Below, piece after piece: positions 25,481-33,204 of a stretch of DNA of 64,000 nucleotides (position 1 is its first letter; each line of letters opens with the position of its first letter). The stretch covers positions 1 to 64,000 of the forward strand of contig CAZGXI010000006.1 in NCBI GenBank assembly GCA_964529715.1, in the 5' to 3' direction. The position numbers and the translations under genes were made by a program. The notes under the pieces are model-generated. The model did no database searches. It was given only the letters and a program-made list of their open reading frames with translations, and was not told where the DNA came from. The DNA is from CAZGXI01 sp964529715 (GTDB taxonomy: Bacteria > Chloroflexota > Anaerolineae > Aggregatilineales > Ch27).

Positions 25481-25935
25481 CATGAGCGTCACCGGCCACC
25501 TTTTTGATCTACGGCGACCTGTGCCCGCTCGCGCCGGAGCAGCGCGATAATCTGCTGGCGCGCGTGCGGCGGGCGCTCAAGCCGGGCGGATGCTTCGTCT
25601 TCGATGTGACCACGCGGCTGCACCGCGCCCGGACGGCGGAATCGAACAACTGGTATGTCGCCGATGGCGGCTTTTGGAAAGCGGGGATGCACCTGGCGCT
25701 GGTCCAGGGCTTCGACTACCCGGAGGCCGATACGCACCTGGATCAATACATCGTGATCGAGGCCGATGGCAAGATCAGCGTGTATCGCAACTGGTTTTTG
25801 GATTATACGGTCGAGACGATCACCGGCGCACTGGCGGCGCAGGGCTTCGCCGTGCGCGCCGTGTGGAGCGACCTGGCCGGCACGCCGTACTGCGAAGACT
25901 CGGAGTGGATCGGCGTCGTGGCCGAACCCACCTGA
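25481..25935 (+). pseudogene. 5'-truncated SAM methyltransferase
   Basis: The second half of a class I methyltransferase is intact in the frame from about 25504: IYGDLCPLAPEQRDNLLARV, RALKPGGCFVFDVTTRLH and a C terminus SEWIGVVAEPT. The first half, including the SAM-binding glycine motif, is missing. Upstream, ATG 25481 begins a different short frame (MSVTGHLFDLRR), so an internal deletion of perhaps 100-130 codons probably joined the old start region to the middle of the gene out of frame. Translation could start at TTG 25504 but the product would lack the cofactor site. Confidence 0.7.
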
Positions 25936-25942
25936 GCTTTCC

Positions 25943-25971
25943 CTTGCGCCGCGCCGCAAATCGGGCATACT
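25943..25971 (+). promoter_or_regulatory. maf: Candidate maf promoter
   Basis: TTGCGC (25943-25948) and CATACT (25966-25971) separated by 17 bases, 9 bases before the maf start. This leaves almost no leader, so the transcript may be nearly leaderless. Confidence 0.45.
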
Positions 25972-25979
25972 CGTACCCC

Positions 25980-26630
25980 ATGAGTTTCCTGCCCCCAATC
26001 ATCCTGGCGTCGGCATCGCCGCGCCGCCGCGCACTGCTGCGCGCGCTCAACCTGCCCTTCACCGTCGCCGTCAGCGGCGTGGACGAGGACGCCGTCGATC
26101 CTGCGCTCGACCCGCAGACGATGGTCCGGCTGCTGGCGCGGCAGAAAGCGGAAGCCGTCGCGCGGGAGGTCCGGTTTGGCCTGGTGATCGGCGCGGACAC
26201 AACCGTCGTGCTGGACGAACTGGCGCTGGGCAAACCCGCCGACCCTGACGACGCACGCGCCATGCTACGTCGGCTGCGCGGCAGGCTGCACCACGTGATC
26301 AGCGGCGTGGCCGTGATCGACGCGGCCAGCGGCCAGACCGAGGTCGGCGCGGTAATCACGCCCGTCCTGATGCGCGACTACACCGACGCCCAGATCGACG
26401 CCTATGTAGCCTCCGGCGAGCCGATGGACAAGGCCGGGAGCTACGCCATTCAAGGGCTGGGCGGCGCGTTGGTGGCGGAAATTGACGGCTGCTACAACAA
26501 CGTGGTCGGCTTCCCGCTGTGTGAGGCCGTAGCGTTGATGGCCCGCTGCGGCGTCGCCCTGCCGCTGGCCGGCCCGATCTGCCTGCTGCCGGACGGCGCA
26601 CCCTGTCCCCGGCTGGCCCGGCGCGTATGA
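25980..26630 (+). CDS. maf: Maf-family nucleotide pyrophosphatase
   Basis: A 216-residue Maf protein, a house-cleaning nucleoside triphosphate pyrophosphatase acting on non-canonical or dTTP/UTP-type nucleotides. IILASASPRRRALLRAL, the catalytic LVIGADTTVVLDELALGKP and YAIQGLGGALVAEIDGCYNNV are intact. ATG 25980 is chosen; the frame continues upstream but only through the truncated methyltransferase region. No clear Shine-Dalgarno, consistent with a short leader. Confidence 0.92.
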   Translation: MSFLPPIILASASPRRRALLRALNLPFTVAVSGVDEDAVDPALDPQTMVRLLARQKAEAVAREVRFGLVIGADTTVVLDELALGKPADPDDARAMLRRLRGRLHHVISGVAVIDAASGQTEVGAVITPVLMRDYTDAQIDAYVASGEPMDKAGSYAIQGLGGALVAEIDGCYNNVVGFPLCEAVALMARCGVALPLAGPICLLPDGAPCPRLARRV

Positions 26631-26712
26631 GGCATTTGAGCAGGAAAAGACGGCCCTCACCCCTGCCCGAAACCTGCATATCAGGTAAGCCGCCCCCAAA
26701 GGCCCGCCCCTC

Positions 26713-27750
26713 TCATTGGGGCAGCGGGAAGCGCGCCAGCGTGGGTGCCGGGGCGCGCGCCCCCTGCACCGTCCACAGGCCGCTTTCGGACAGAGCGATG
26801 TAGCCGCTGTTAGACGGATGTAGCACGGCATCGAACGTGCGCGTGAGCGGGTCGATGCGGTAGATCACGGTGTTTGCACCCAGCCACAGATAGCCGCCGT
26901 AGGCTTGCAGGTTCGAGATAAACGATAACCCCTCGCGCGGTGCAATCGAATCAGCTACCACCCGGCCTGCCGCGTCGATGACCAGCAGCGCGCGCGCGCT
27001 GGCACTGGTCGCGTAGGGATACCACAGCGCGCCCAGCCCGGCGACGAAATCTCGCATCAGGGGGATACCCCGTCCACCTTCCGGCAGCCCATACGCGGCA
27101 ACGACCGCGTTCGCTACCGGGTCCACCTGCACGATGCGACGCTGTGTCTCGTCCACCACCCATACCGCCGCGTCGTCGGCAGCCAGGGGATACAACCGTG
27201 CCCTAAGTGCCGTCTCCGCGCCGCCACCGAAGTCAATATCCGCGATTACCCGGCGGCTGGCCGGGTCAAGCCGCAGCAGACGCGGTGAGCCGCCCAGAGG
27301 CGTCAGCCAGAGTGATCCCGCGCCGTAGGCGATCTCGCCGATGCCGCCCTCGATGGCCGCGCTCAGGTCGATCTCGTCGGAGGCACCATCCGCCGGGTCG
27401 AGGCGCACCAGAACCGGCGTAGGACGGTTGCCCGCGTCGGGAGGATTCGACGTGATCCACAGCGCCCCCGCTGCGGCGACCATCGCCTGCGGCGCGCCCT
27501 GGACTTCGACCACGTTAACCAACTGCGTGCTCAGGTCCAGGCGATATAACATCCCGGCCTGCGTCGGCGCGGCCATCGGCTGGGCGCGATTAAGCACCCA
27601 TACCGCGTCGGGAAATGGCGCGATCACCAGGTCGCCTCGCCCCGGCAGGGCAATTGACAGGTCCGGCAGATCGATGCCCGTCTGCCCAACGGCGGGAACG
27701 GCGCTCAGGAACAGCATCGCCACCAGCAGCAGCATCCCCTGTCGCTTCAT
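26713..27750 (-). CDS. Secreted beta-propeller protein
   Basis: A 345-residue exported protein. Signal peptide MKRQGMLLLVAMLFLSAVPA ending near VGQT, then repeated blades with the pattern (GA)-LW(I/L)T ... R(L/I)DPA, for example AAGALWITSNPP, GAGSLWLTPLGG and DAAVWVVDETQRR. This resembles virginiamycin-lyase/NHL-type propellers; none of the lyase residues could be confirmed, so it is best called a propeller of unknown function. ATG 27750 follows GGAGGG. A 70-bp palindromic repeat sits just upstream. Confidence 0.78.
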   Translation of the reverse strand: MKRQGMLLLVAMLFLSAVPAVGQTGIDLPDLSIALPGRGDLVIAPFPDAVWVLNRAQPMAAPTQAGMLYRLDLSTQLVNVVEVQGAPQAMVAAAGALWITSNPPDAGNRPTPVLVRLDPADGASDEIDLSAAIEGGIGEIAYGAGSLWLTPLGGSPRLLRLDPASRRVIADIDFGGGAETALRARLYPLAADDAAVWVVDETQRRIVQVDPVANAVVAAYGLPEGGRGIPLMRDFVAGLGALWYPYATSASARALLVIDAAGRVVADSIAPREGLSFISNLQAYGGYLWLGANTVIYRIDPLTRTFDAVLHPSNSGYIALSESGLWTVQGARAPAPTLARFPLPQ

Positions 27751-27762
27751 GTTTCCCTCCTG

Positions 27763-27832
27763 CACCGCAAAGGACGCCAGGATCACAAAGGGTTTTCCCC
27801 GATTCTTTGTCTCCTTTGCGCGCTTTGCGGTG
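27763..27832. repeat. 70-bp palindromic repeat
   Basis: Perfect 10-bp ends CACCGCAAAG / CTTTGCGGTG with an interior of CAAAGG / CCTTTG type halves. The repeat at 56117 has the same architecture, and both lie just upstream of a minus-strand gene start. Confidence 0.6.
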
Positions 27833-27912
27833 AACCTCCTCCGGTCGCCCCCACCCACATGCAAACATGTCTCACCCGCACCCTATTGTATGCCGCGCGC
27901 GCCGATTTGGGC

Positions 27913-27918
27913 TATACT
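27913..27918 (+). promoter_or_regulatory. gatC: Candidate -10 element for gatC
   Basis: TATACT 48 bases before gatC. No -35 at normal spacing (TTGTAT lies 21 bases upstream). Confidence 0.4.
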
Positions 27919-27965
27919 ACCCTCACTCACCGCCATGTGATCGTCGCCCGGAAAGGACGCCGACC

Positions 27966-28262
27966 GTGAAGATCAGCCGCGAACAGGTGGAACACATCGC
28001 CGAACTGGCGAAGCTGGACCTGACCGATCAGGAAATCGATACCTACGCCGGGCAGCTTTCGGCCATCCTGGAATACGCCGAACGGCTGAATCGACTCGAT
28101 ACGTCCGCCATCCCGCCAACAGCTTCCGTGTTGCCGCTGCGCAGCGTGCTACGCCCAGACATCCCCGCCCCCTCGCTCCCGACCGAGATCGTGCTCGCCA
28201 ATGCGCCGGATGCCGCGCAGGACCAGTTCCGCGTGCCGGCGGTGCTGGACGAGAGTCCTTAG
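27966..28262 (+). CDS. gatC: Amidotransferase subunit C
   Basis: A 98-residue subunit of the GatCAB complex that converts Glu-tRNA(Gln) or Asp-tRNA(Asn) to the amidated form. GatC wraps and stabilises GatA. VEHIAELAKLDLTDQEIDTY and LSAILEYAERLNRLDTS are typical, and the length is normal. Start GTG 27966. gatA is not adjacent: two receiver proteins and a methyltransferase lie between. gatB is not in the window. Confidence 0.93.
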   Translation: MKISREQVEHIAELAKLDLTDQEIDTYAGQLSAILEYAERLNRLDTSAIPPTASVLPLRSVLRPDIPAPSLPTEIVLANAPDAAQDQFRVPAVLDESP

Positions 28263-28288
28263 CGTCTGCCAGATTCAGGGGGTGAGCC

Positions 28289-29149
28289 ATGAGCACACAC
28301 GCCGAACCACAGGGCATCATCCTGATCATCGACGAAGACGAAAATGTCGTCGTGCCGCTGACATTCCACTTCGACAACCTGGGCTTTGAGGTCATCTCGG
28401 CCAACAGCGGCGAACTGGGCTTGCGCCAGGCCATCGAGCGTCGCCCGAACCTGGTGCTGTTGTCGGCGGCATTGCCGGACATGAGCGGGCTGGAGATTTT
28501 CCGACGGCTGCGCACCGCCCCACTGACCTCCCACATCCCGGTGATCTTCATCGCCAGCCGCCACGATCCCATCCGCCCGAATCAACTGCTGGCAGCGGGC
28601 GCGGACGACGTGATCTCCAAGCCGTTCGACATCGATATCCTGGCCCTGCGGGTGCGCAACGCCATCCAGCGCACCCGGCGCGAAGGATTGATCGAGCCGC
28701 GCACAGGCCTGCCCACCGGCCCCCTGATCGCGGAGAAGATCGCCGAGGTGGAAAACGCCCAGGACTGGTGCCGCCTGGACCTGACCATCACCGATTTCGA
28801 CGCCTTCCGCGACCGCTACGATTTTCTGGCTGGCAATGAGGTGTTGCGCTTCGTCGCCAACGCCGTATGTGAGATTGTGGCCGAGATGGGTACACCAGAC
28901 GATTTTGTGGGGCACTATGGCGACACACGCCTGGTTGTGCTGACCGAACGCGCACGTGGGCCGGCCCTGCGCGATGCGCTCAAGGTCAGCCTCAATGAGG
29001 GCCTGCGTCAGTTCTATACCTTTATGGAGCGCGAGCAGGGCTATGTGCTGGTCGATGATGGCTTGGGTGGCCAGGCCCCCCGCCCGCTGATGAGCGCCAG
29101 CATCACCCTGCGCGATGGCGTAAAGGGCGAACACGCCGCCGAGGGTTGA
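28289..29149 (+). CDS. Degenerate receiver plus GGDEF-like protein
   Basis: A 286-residue two-domain protein. The receiver has the acidic pair (IIDEDEN) and the lysine (ISKPFD), but the phospho-acceptor position in NLVLLSAALPDMSG is Ser59 and the switch Thr is Ala (FIASR). The C-terminal domain begins EPRTGLPTG, like the start of GGDEF domains, but the GGDEF signature is absent, so it should not make c-di-GMP. It is a paralog of the protein at 30195, which keeps its aspartate. The start follows GGGGGTGAGCC. A phosphorylation-independent partner of its paralog is a reasonable guess. Confidence 0.82.
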   Translation: MSTHAEPQGIILIIDEDENVVVPLTFHFDNLGFEVISANSGELGLRQAIERRPNLVLLSAALPDMSGLEIFRRLRTAPLTSHIPVIFIASRHDPIRPNQLLAAGADDVISKPFDIDILALRVRNAIQRTRREGLIEPRTGLPTGPLIAEKIAEVENAQDWCRLDLTITDFDAFRDRYDFLAGNEVLRFVANAVCEIVAEMGTPDDFVGHYGDTRLVVLTERARGPALRDALKVSLNEGLRQFYTFMEREQGYVLVDDGLGGQAPRPLMSASITLRDGVKGEHAAEG

Positions 29150-29176
29150 GTTCTAAGTTTTGAGTTGTAAGTTGAA
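29149..29176 (+). repeat. Heptad repeat array, AGTTxxx type
   Basis: Four units AGTTCTA AGTTTTG AGTTGTA AGTTGAA, starting at the last base of the preceding stop codon. Confidence 0.7.
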
Positions 29177-29219
29177 CGGCGATGCGCCACGACCGGCGCG
29201 CCGCCGGGGCGCTGCGACT

Positions 29220-29240
29220 GCTAACTGCTGATTGCCTATG
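29220..29240 (+). repeat. Heptad repeat array over a start codon
   Basis: Units GCTAACT GCTGATT GCCTATG; the ATG of the last unit (29238-29240) is the start of the methyltransferase gene. No Shine-Dalgarno. Confidence 0.65.
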
Positions 29241-30020
29241 ACCAACTCGATTGTCTTCGACCGCGCTGCCGACTTCTACGACCAGACACGCGGCTTCCCG
29301 CCTGGCCAGGCGCCGAACGTCGCCGCCCTGCTGGTCCGTGCCGGCGGACTGACTCCTGCCAGCCGCGTGCTGGAGATCGGCATCGGGACGGGGCGCATCG
29401 CCCTGCCCCTCGCCCCGCATGTCCGCGCCGTCTACGGCGTGGACCTCTCCTGTTTGATGATGGATCGCCTGCGCGCCAAGCGCACGACCGAGCCGGTCCA
29501 CCTGGCCCAGGCCGATGCCACCCGCCTACCCTTTCCCGATCGCGCCTTCGATGCGGCGGTGGCAGTGCACGTCTTTCACCTGATCCCCAACTGGCAAGAC
29601 GTGGTATGCGAGCTGACGCGCGTGCTGCGCCCCGACGGTGTGTTGCTACACGGCTGGAACGAGCACGGCGACGAATTCAAAGCCCTTACCGACGCCTGGG
29701 ATACTGCCGTCCCCCCTCAGGAGCGCCCTGAAGTCGGCGTGCCCTGGCAGCGGCGTGAAACCTTCCTGCTCGATCTGGGCTGGCGCGAGGTCGGCCAGAA
29801 ACAGGTTATCGGCTTCACCGAGGTGCGGACGCCGCAGAGTTACCTGGACCATCGCCGTGAGCGCAAGGGATCGAACACCTGGCGGCTGAGCGACGAGCAG
29901 ATCGCGCGCGGGCTGGCCGCCATGCAGGCCGTCATCGACACGCAGTTCGGCGGCGACGCGCTGCGCCCGGTGGAGGTGCATAACGGCTTCGGCGTGCGCG
30001 TGTTCCGACCACCCACGTAG
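29238..30020 (+). CDS. Class I SAM-dependent methyltransferase
   Basis: A 260-residue Rossmann-fold methyltransferase. Motif I is VLEIGIGTGRIALPLA, with VYGVDLS (ribose contact), ADATRLPFPDRAFDAAVAVH and LRPDGVLLHGW following, as in UbiE/Methyltransf_11 proteins. The C terminus carries an additional helical part after residue 160. The start ATG 29238 comes directly out of a 7-bp repeat array. Substrate unknown. Confidence 0.88.
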   Translation: MTNSIVFDRAADFYDQTRGFPPGQAPNVAALLVRAGGLTPASRVLEIGIGTGRIALPLAPHVRAVYGVDLSCLMMDRLRAKRTTEPVHLAQADATRLPFPDRAFDAAVAVHVFHLIPNWQDVVCELTRVLRPDGVLLHGWNEHGDEFKALTDAWDTAVPPQERPEVGVPWQRRETFLLDLGWREVGQKQVIGFTEVRTPQSYLDHRRERKGSNTWRLSDEQIARGLAAMQAVIDTQFGGDALRPVEVHNGFGVRVFRPPT

Positions 30021-30152
30021 GAAGTGTTGAGCGCCGAGGGCTGCGTTTTGAATCGGGGTCGGCGACGCAAAAGGCCGTTCTTTTTCGCCCGCGAAGATTT
30101 GAATCTGGTTAACGTACCGTTGCCGGAACGTTTCTGATCCCTCTGCCTGTGG

Positions 30153-30158
30153 TATATT
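30153..30158 (+). promoter_or_regulatory. Candidate -10 element (TATATT)
   Basis: TATATT 37 bases before the response-regulator start, with TTTCTG (30131-30136) as a weak -35, 16 bases upstream. Confidence 0.4.
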
Positions 30159-30194
30159 GACAATGGCGAGGATGCGCAACTAGGGGAGTGACCC

Positions 30195-31010
30195 ATGCCC
30201 AAAGTGCGAGTGCTACTGATCGAAGACGACCCCGACGTGGCCGAACTGCTGGTGTTCTACTTCGACAGCCGGGGCTACGAAGTGACCCATGCGATGGACG
30301 GCAAAGAGGGCATCGCCGCCGCCCGCAGCCGCTTCCCCAATGTGATCCTGTTGGATGTGATGCTGCCGGATATGAGCGGCTGGGAGATCGCGCAGGTACT
30401 GCGTAGCGGCGCGCTCACGCGCTATATCCCGATCATCTTCCTCACCCAGCGTAATTCCCGGTCCGATAAACTGCGCGGCCTGAGTATGGGCGTCGATGAC
30501 TACGTGACCAAGCCGTTCGACATGGAGGAGTTGCGCCTGCGCGTGCAAGGGGCCATCCGCCGCGCCACGCAGGAACGCCTCTATGAGCCGCGCACGGGCC
30601 TGCCCGGTGGGGCGCTGATTGAGGCGGAGATCAACCAGCGTCAGGATGAGCGCGGCTGGCATCGTTTGGAGATTGTCATCGAGGGCCTGAAGCCGTTCCG
30701 TGACGTGTACGGCTTCCTGGCGGCAGACGAGGCCCTGGCTTATGCCGCCGGGACGCTGCTGGATACCGTGCGGCAATACGGCACGCCGGACGATTTTGTG
30801 GGCATCACCGAAACGGATGGCTTCGTGGTACTCACCCATGCGCCGCAGATCGGGGCATTCCAAAAGACCCTGTGCGAGTCGTTCAACCAGGGGGTGCGCG
30901 CCTTTTATGCCTTCGCCGACGTAGATCGCGGCTACCTGCTGGTGGACGGCGGGGACGGCACGCAGCAGCCCGCCCCGCTGATGCAATTGAACGTGCGAGA
31001 GGTGAGTTAG
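30195..31010 (+). CDS. Response regulator with GGDEF-like output
   Basis: A 271-residue receiver protein. All receiver residues are present: acidic pair EDD, phospho-acceptor Asp54 in NVILLDVMLPDMSG, Thr in IIFLTQRN and Lys in YVTKPFD. The C-terminal domain starts EPRTGLPGGALIEAEINQR and looks like a GGDEF fold without the signature; the loop reads ETDGFVVL. It shares this build with the protein at 28289. An orphan histidine kinase at 9823 could be a partner, though nothing in the sequence links them. The ribosome site is AGGGGAG. Confidence 0.88.
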   Translation: MPKVRVLLIEDDPDVAELLVFYFDSRGYEVTHAMDGKEGIAAARSRFPNVILLDVMLPDMSGWEIAQVLRSGALTRYIPIIFLTQRNSRSDKLRGLSMGVDDYVTKPFDMEELRLRVQGAIRRATQERLYEPRTGLPGGALIEAEINQRQDERGWHRLEIVIEGLKPFRDVYGFLAADEALAYAAGTLLDTVRQYGTPDDFVGITETDGFVVLTHAPQIGAFQKTLCESFNQGVRAFYAFADVDRGYLLVDGGDGTQQPAPLMQLNVREVS

Positions 31011-31033
31011 CCGCCAGCCGTTAGCAAACGCAA
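31006..31033. repeat. Heptad array, left of MITE-like element
   Basis: Units GTTAGCC GCCAGCC GTTAGCA AACGCAA. The first contains the stop codon TAG of the response-regulator gene (31008-31010). Confidence 0.65.
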
Positions 31034-31233
31034 TGTGCAAGTTTCAGGAATGCAGTCGGGGTGAGTGCAAACCTCACCCCCTGGCCCCCTCTCCGTAAAC
31101 GGAGAGGGAGAAGCGGTCGCGTCGAATCTGCGCTGGCGTCCCGCCCTCGCCACGTGCGGCCCTGTTCCGGTGTTTTGGCCGGGAGAGGACGGCGGAGGGT
31201 GAGGTTCGGCGAAAGACAGAAAAACTTGCACAT
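31033..31233. mobile_element. MITE-like inverted-repeat element, 201 bp
   Basis: Perfect 12-bp terminal inverted repeats: ATGTGCAAGTTT (31033-31044) and AAACTTGCACAT (31222-31233). The interior has CTCACCCC, a CTCTCCGTAAACGGAGAG hairpin (31090-31107) and GGAGGGTGAGG near the right end, matching the interiors of the elements at 6926 and 43575. No coding capacity. It has heptad repeat units on both sides, so it appears to have inserted into a heptad array. Confidence 0.75.
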
Positions 31234-31242
31234 GGGGTCGGC

Positions 31243-31270
31243 AATTAGCGGTCAGCACTCAGTGGTCCGA
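31243..31270. repeat. Heptad array, right of MITE-like element
   Basis: Units AATTAGC GGTCAGC ACTCAGT GGTCCGA. Confidence 0.6.
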
Positions 31271-31358
31271 AGTGAACCTGGGCGGCAGGCGTGTGTTCCG
31301 CCGCTTTTCACCTGCCGCTTGCCACGTGTCCCTTGTCTCTCCCGCGCCTGCCGCGTGG

Positions 31359-31364
31359 TATACT
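31359..31364 (+). promoter_or_regulatory. gatA: Candidate -10 element for gatA
   Basis: TATACT 44 bases before gatA. Possible -35 elements (TTGTCT, 31333-31338, or TGTCTC, 31335-31340) are 20 or 18 bases upstream. Confidence 0.42.
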
Positions 31365-31407
31365 TCCCCCATCTTGATCTCGCTTCGCCCGACCCGGACA
31401 AATTCCC

Positions 31408-32868
31408 ATGATCGATCTCACGATTTCGGAAGCCCTTGCCCGCCTGCGCTCTGGCGCGATCACCGCCGTCGCGCTGACCCAGGCCCACCTGGACCGCATC
31501 GCCCGCCTGAACCCGCAGATCAAGGCGTTCCTGGCCGTCACCGCCGAACGCGCGTTGGAACAGGCCGCCGCCGCCGATCAACGCCGCACGCGTGGCGAAG
31601 ACGCGCCGCTGCTGGGCATCCCGCTGGCGATTAAGGATGTGCTGTGTACGGCAGGCGTGCCCACCACCTGCGGCAGCCGCATCCTGGAGGGCTTCATCCC
31701 GCCGTTCACCGCCACCGCCGTACAGCGCCTGTTCGACGCCGGGGCGATCATGCTGGGCAAGACCAACACCGACGAGTTTGCGATGGGGTCGAGCACCGAA
31801 AACAGCGGCTACTTCACCACGCACAACCCCTGGGATCTCGACCGCATCCCCGGCGGCAGCAGTGGCGGCAGCGCGGCAGCAGTCGCGGCGCGCCTGGCCC
31901 CCGGCGGACTCGGCACAGATACTGGCGGCAGCGTGCGTCAGCCCGCCGCGATGTGCGGCGTGGTGGGGATCAAACCCGGCTACGGGCGCGTGTCGCGCTA
32001 TGGGCTGGTGGCCTTTGCCTCGTCGCTGGATCAGGTCGGCGCGTTCGCACGCACGGTCGAAGACGCCGCCCGCCTGCTCAACGTGATCGCCGGGCACGAT
32101 CCGCTCGACTCGACCTCCGTGCCGCTGCCCGTCCCCGACTATCTGGCCGCCCTCAGCGGCGACGTGCGCGGCCTGCGCGTGGGGCTGCCGAAGGAATATT
32201 TCATCGCGGGCATCCAGCCAGAAGTTGAACAGGCCGTCCGCGCCGCCGTGAACACCCTGGCGAACCTCGGCGCGGAGATCGTGGAGATCAGCCTGCCGCA
32301 CACCGATTACTGCCTGCCCACCTACTACCTGATCGCGCCTGCTGAAGCCTCGGCGAATCTTGCGCGCTTCGACGGGGTGCGCTACGGCCGGCGCCGCGAG
32401 AGGGGCGAGATGTGGCCCACCTACCGCGCCACACGTGGCCAGGGCTTTGGCCCGGAGGTCAAGCGGCGCATCATGCTTGGCACCTATGCGCTCTCGGCGG
32501 GCTACTACGACGCCTACTACCTCAAGGCGCAGAAGGTCCGCACCCTGATCAAGGGTGATTTCGACGCGGCCTTCCAGACGGTGGACGTGATCGCCACGCC
32601 GACGGCCCCGACGACAGCCTTTCTGATCGGGGAAAAAGCCGACGATCCCTTGCAGATGTACCTGTCGGACATTTTCACGCTGTCGTGCAACCTGGCCGGG
32701 ATCGCCGGGATGAGCCTGCCATGCGGCTTCGACAGCAAAGGACTGCCCATCGGATTGCAACTCCTCGGCCCAGCCTTTGCCGAAGAAACGCTGCTGCGCG
32801 CCGGAGACGCCTACCAGCGCGTCACCGACTGGCACACCCGCGCCCCAAGCATTGCCGTGTCCTCGTAG
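31408..32868 (+). CDS. gatA: Amidotransferase subunit A
   Basis: A 486-residue amidase-signature enzyme. In the GatCAB complex it hydrolyses glutamine and passes ammonia to the charged tRNA. The Ser-cisSer-Lys triad is intact: Lys76 in PLAIKDV, Ser151 in IPGGSSGGSAA and Ser175 in GTDTGGSVRQPA. Normal length. It lies 3.1 kb from gatC and has its own candidate promoter. The stop codon (TAG, 32866-32868) is contributed by the inverted REP element that starts at 32865, so the REP has defined the C terminus. Confidence 0.95.
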   Translation: MIDLTISEALARLRSGAITAVALTQAHLDRIARLNPQIKAFLAVTAERALEQAAAADQRRTRGEDAPLLGIPLAIKDVLCTAGVPTTCGSRILEGFIPPFTATAVQRLFDAGAIMLGKTNTDEFAMGSSTENSGYFTTHNPWDLDRIPGGSSGGSAAAVAARLAPGGLGTDTGGSVRQPAAMCGVVGIKPGYGRVSRYGLVAFASSLDQVGAFARTVEDAARLLNVIAGHDPLDSTSVPLPVPDYLAALSGDVRGLRVGLPKEYFIAGIQPEVEQAVRAAVNTLANLGAEIVEISLPHTDYCLPTYYLIAPAEASANLARFDGVRYGRRRERGEMWPTYRATRGQGFGPEVKRRIMLGTYALSAGYYDAYYLKAQKVRTLIKGDFDAAFQTVDVIATPTAPTTAFLIGEKADDPLQMYLSDIFTLSCNLAGIAGMSLPCGFDSKGLPIGLQLLGPAFAEETLLRAGDAYQRVTDWHTRAPSIAVSS

Positions 32869-32911
32869 GGCGTTCAATTGAACGCCCCGGATGCTCAATT
32901 GAGCGCCCTAC
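32865..32911. repeat. REPIN-like inverted REP pair
   Basis: GTAGGGCGTTCAATTGA at one end and TCAATTGAGCGCCCTAC at the other, 47 bases in all: two REP half-units in opposite orientation. It overlaps the gatA stop codon and immediately precedes a RAYT transposase remnant. Confidence 0.75.
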
Positions 32912-32931
32912 CGGGCCGATGGAAAAACACC

Positions 32932-33175
32932 GTGTACGATCCAGACAAACACCACCGCCGATCCATCCGACTGACCGGCTATGATTACTCATGGTCAGGA
33001 GCGTATTTCGTTACCGTGTGCACCTGGGAACATGTCCCCTTCTTTGCCGATACAGCCATTTGCCAGATTGTCGAGGCTTGCTGGCTGGCAATACCCGACC
33101 ATTTTCCAGGTGTTGAACTGGATTCCTGGGTTGTCATGCCCAATCACGTGCACGGCATCGTCGTTCTTCCCGATG
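32932..33175 (+). pseudogene. REP-associated transposase (RAYT) remnant
   Basis: About 81 codons of a REP-associated tyrosine transposase of the Y1 HUH type. RRSIRLTGYDYSWSGAYFVT and TVCTWEHVPFF form the usual N-terminal strand region, and WVVMPNHVHGIVVL is the HUH motif. The catalytic tyrosine helix and everything after it are missing. It stops at a 28-bp REP palindrome and is flanked on the left by a REPIN. The frame runs on through the palindrome into the Fe-S protein gene. Confidence 0.8.
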
Positions 33176-33203
33176 GTAGGGGCGTTCAATTGAACGCCCC
33201 TAC
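33176..33203. repeat. 28-bp REP palindrome, perfect copy
   Basis: Perfect inverted repeat starting GTAGGGGCGTTCAA and ending with its complement, 28 bases. It lies exactly where the RAYT homology ends and the Fe-S protein begins. Confidence 0.85.
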
Positions 33204-33204
33204 T

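Larger units (their letters stand above)
31011..31407. other. Gene-free interval of nested repeats
   Basis: No gene is seen. It holds heptad units, a MITE-like element (31033-31233), more heptad units, and the gatA promoter region with TATACT at 31359-31364. Confidence 0.7.

Noticed and set aside
25590..25979. N-terminal extension of Maf through the methyltransferase remnant
   Set aside because: The extension is an off-frame reading of the methyltransferase half; Maf has its normal start at 25980.
31252..32898. 548-codon open frame on the minus strand opposite gatA
   Set aside because: It is the high-GC antisense shadow of gatA; low-complexity His/Gly/Gln composition and no ribosome site.
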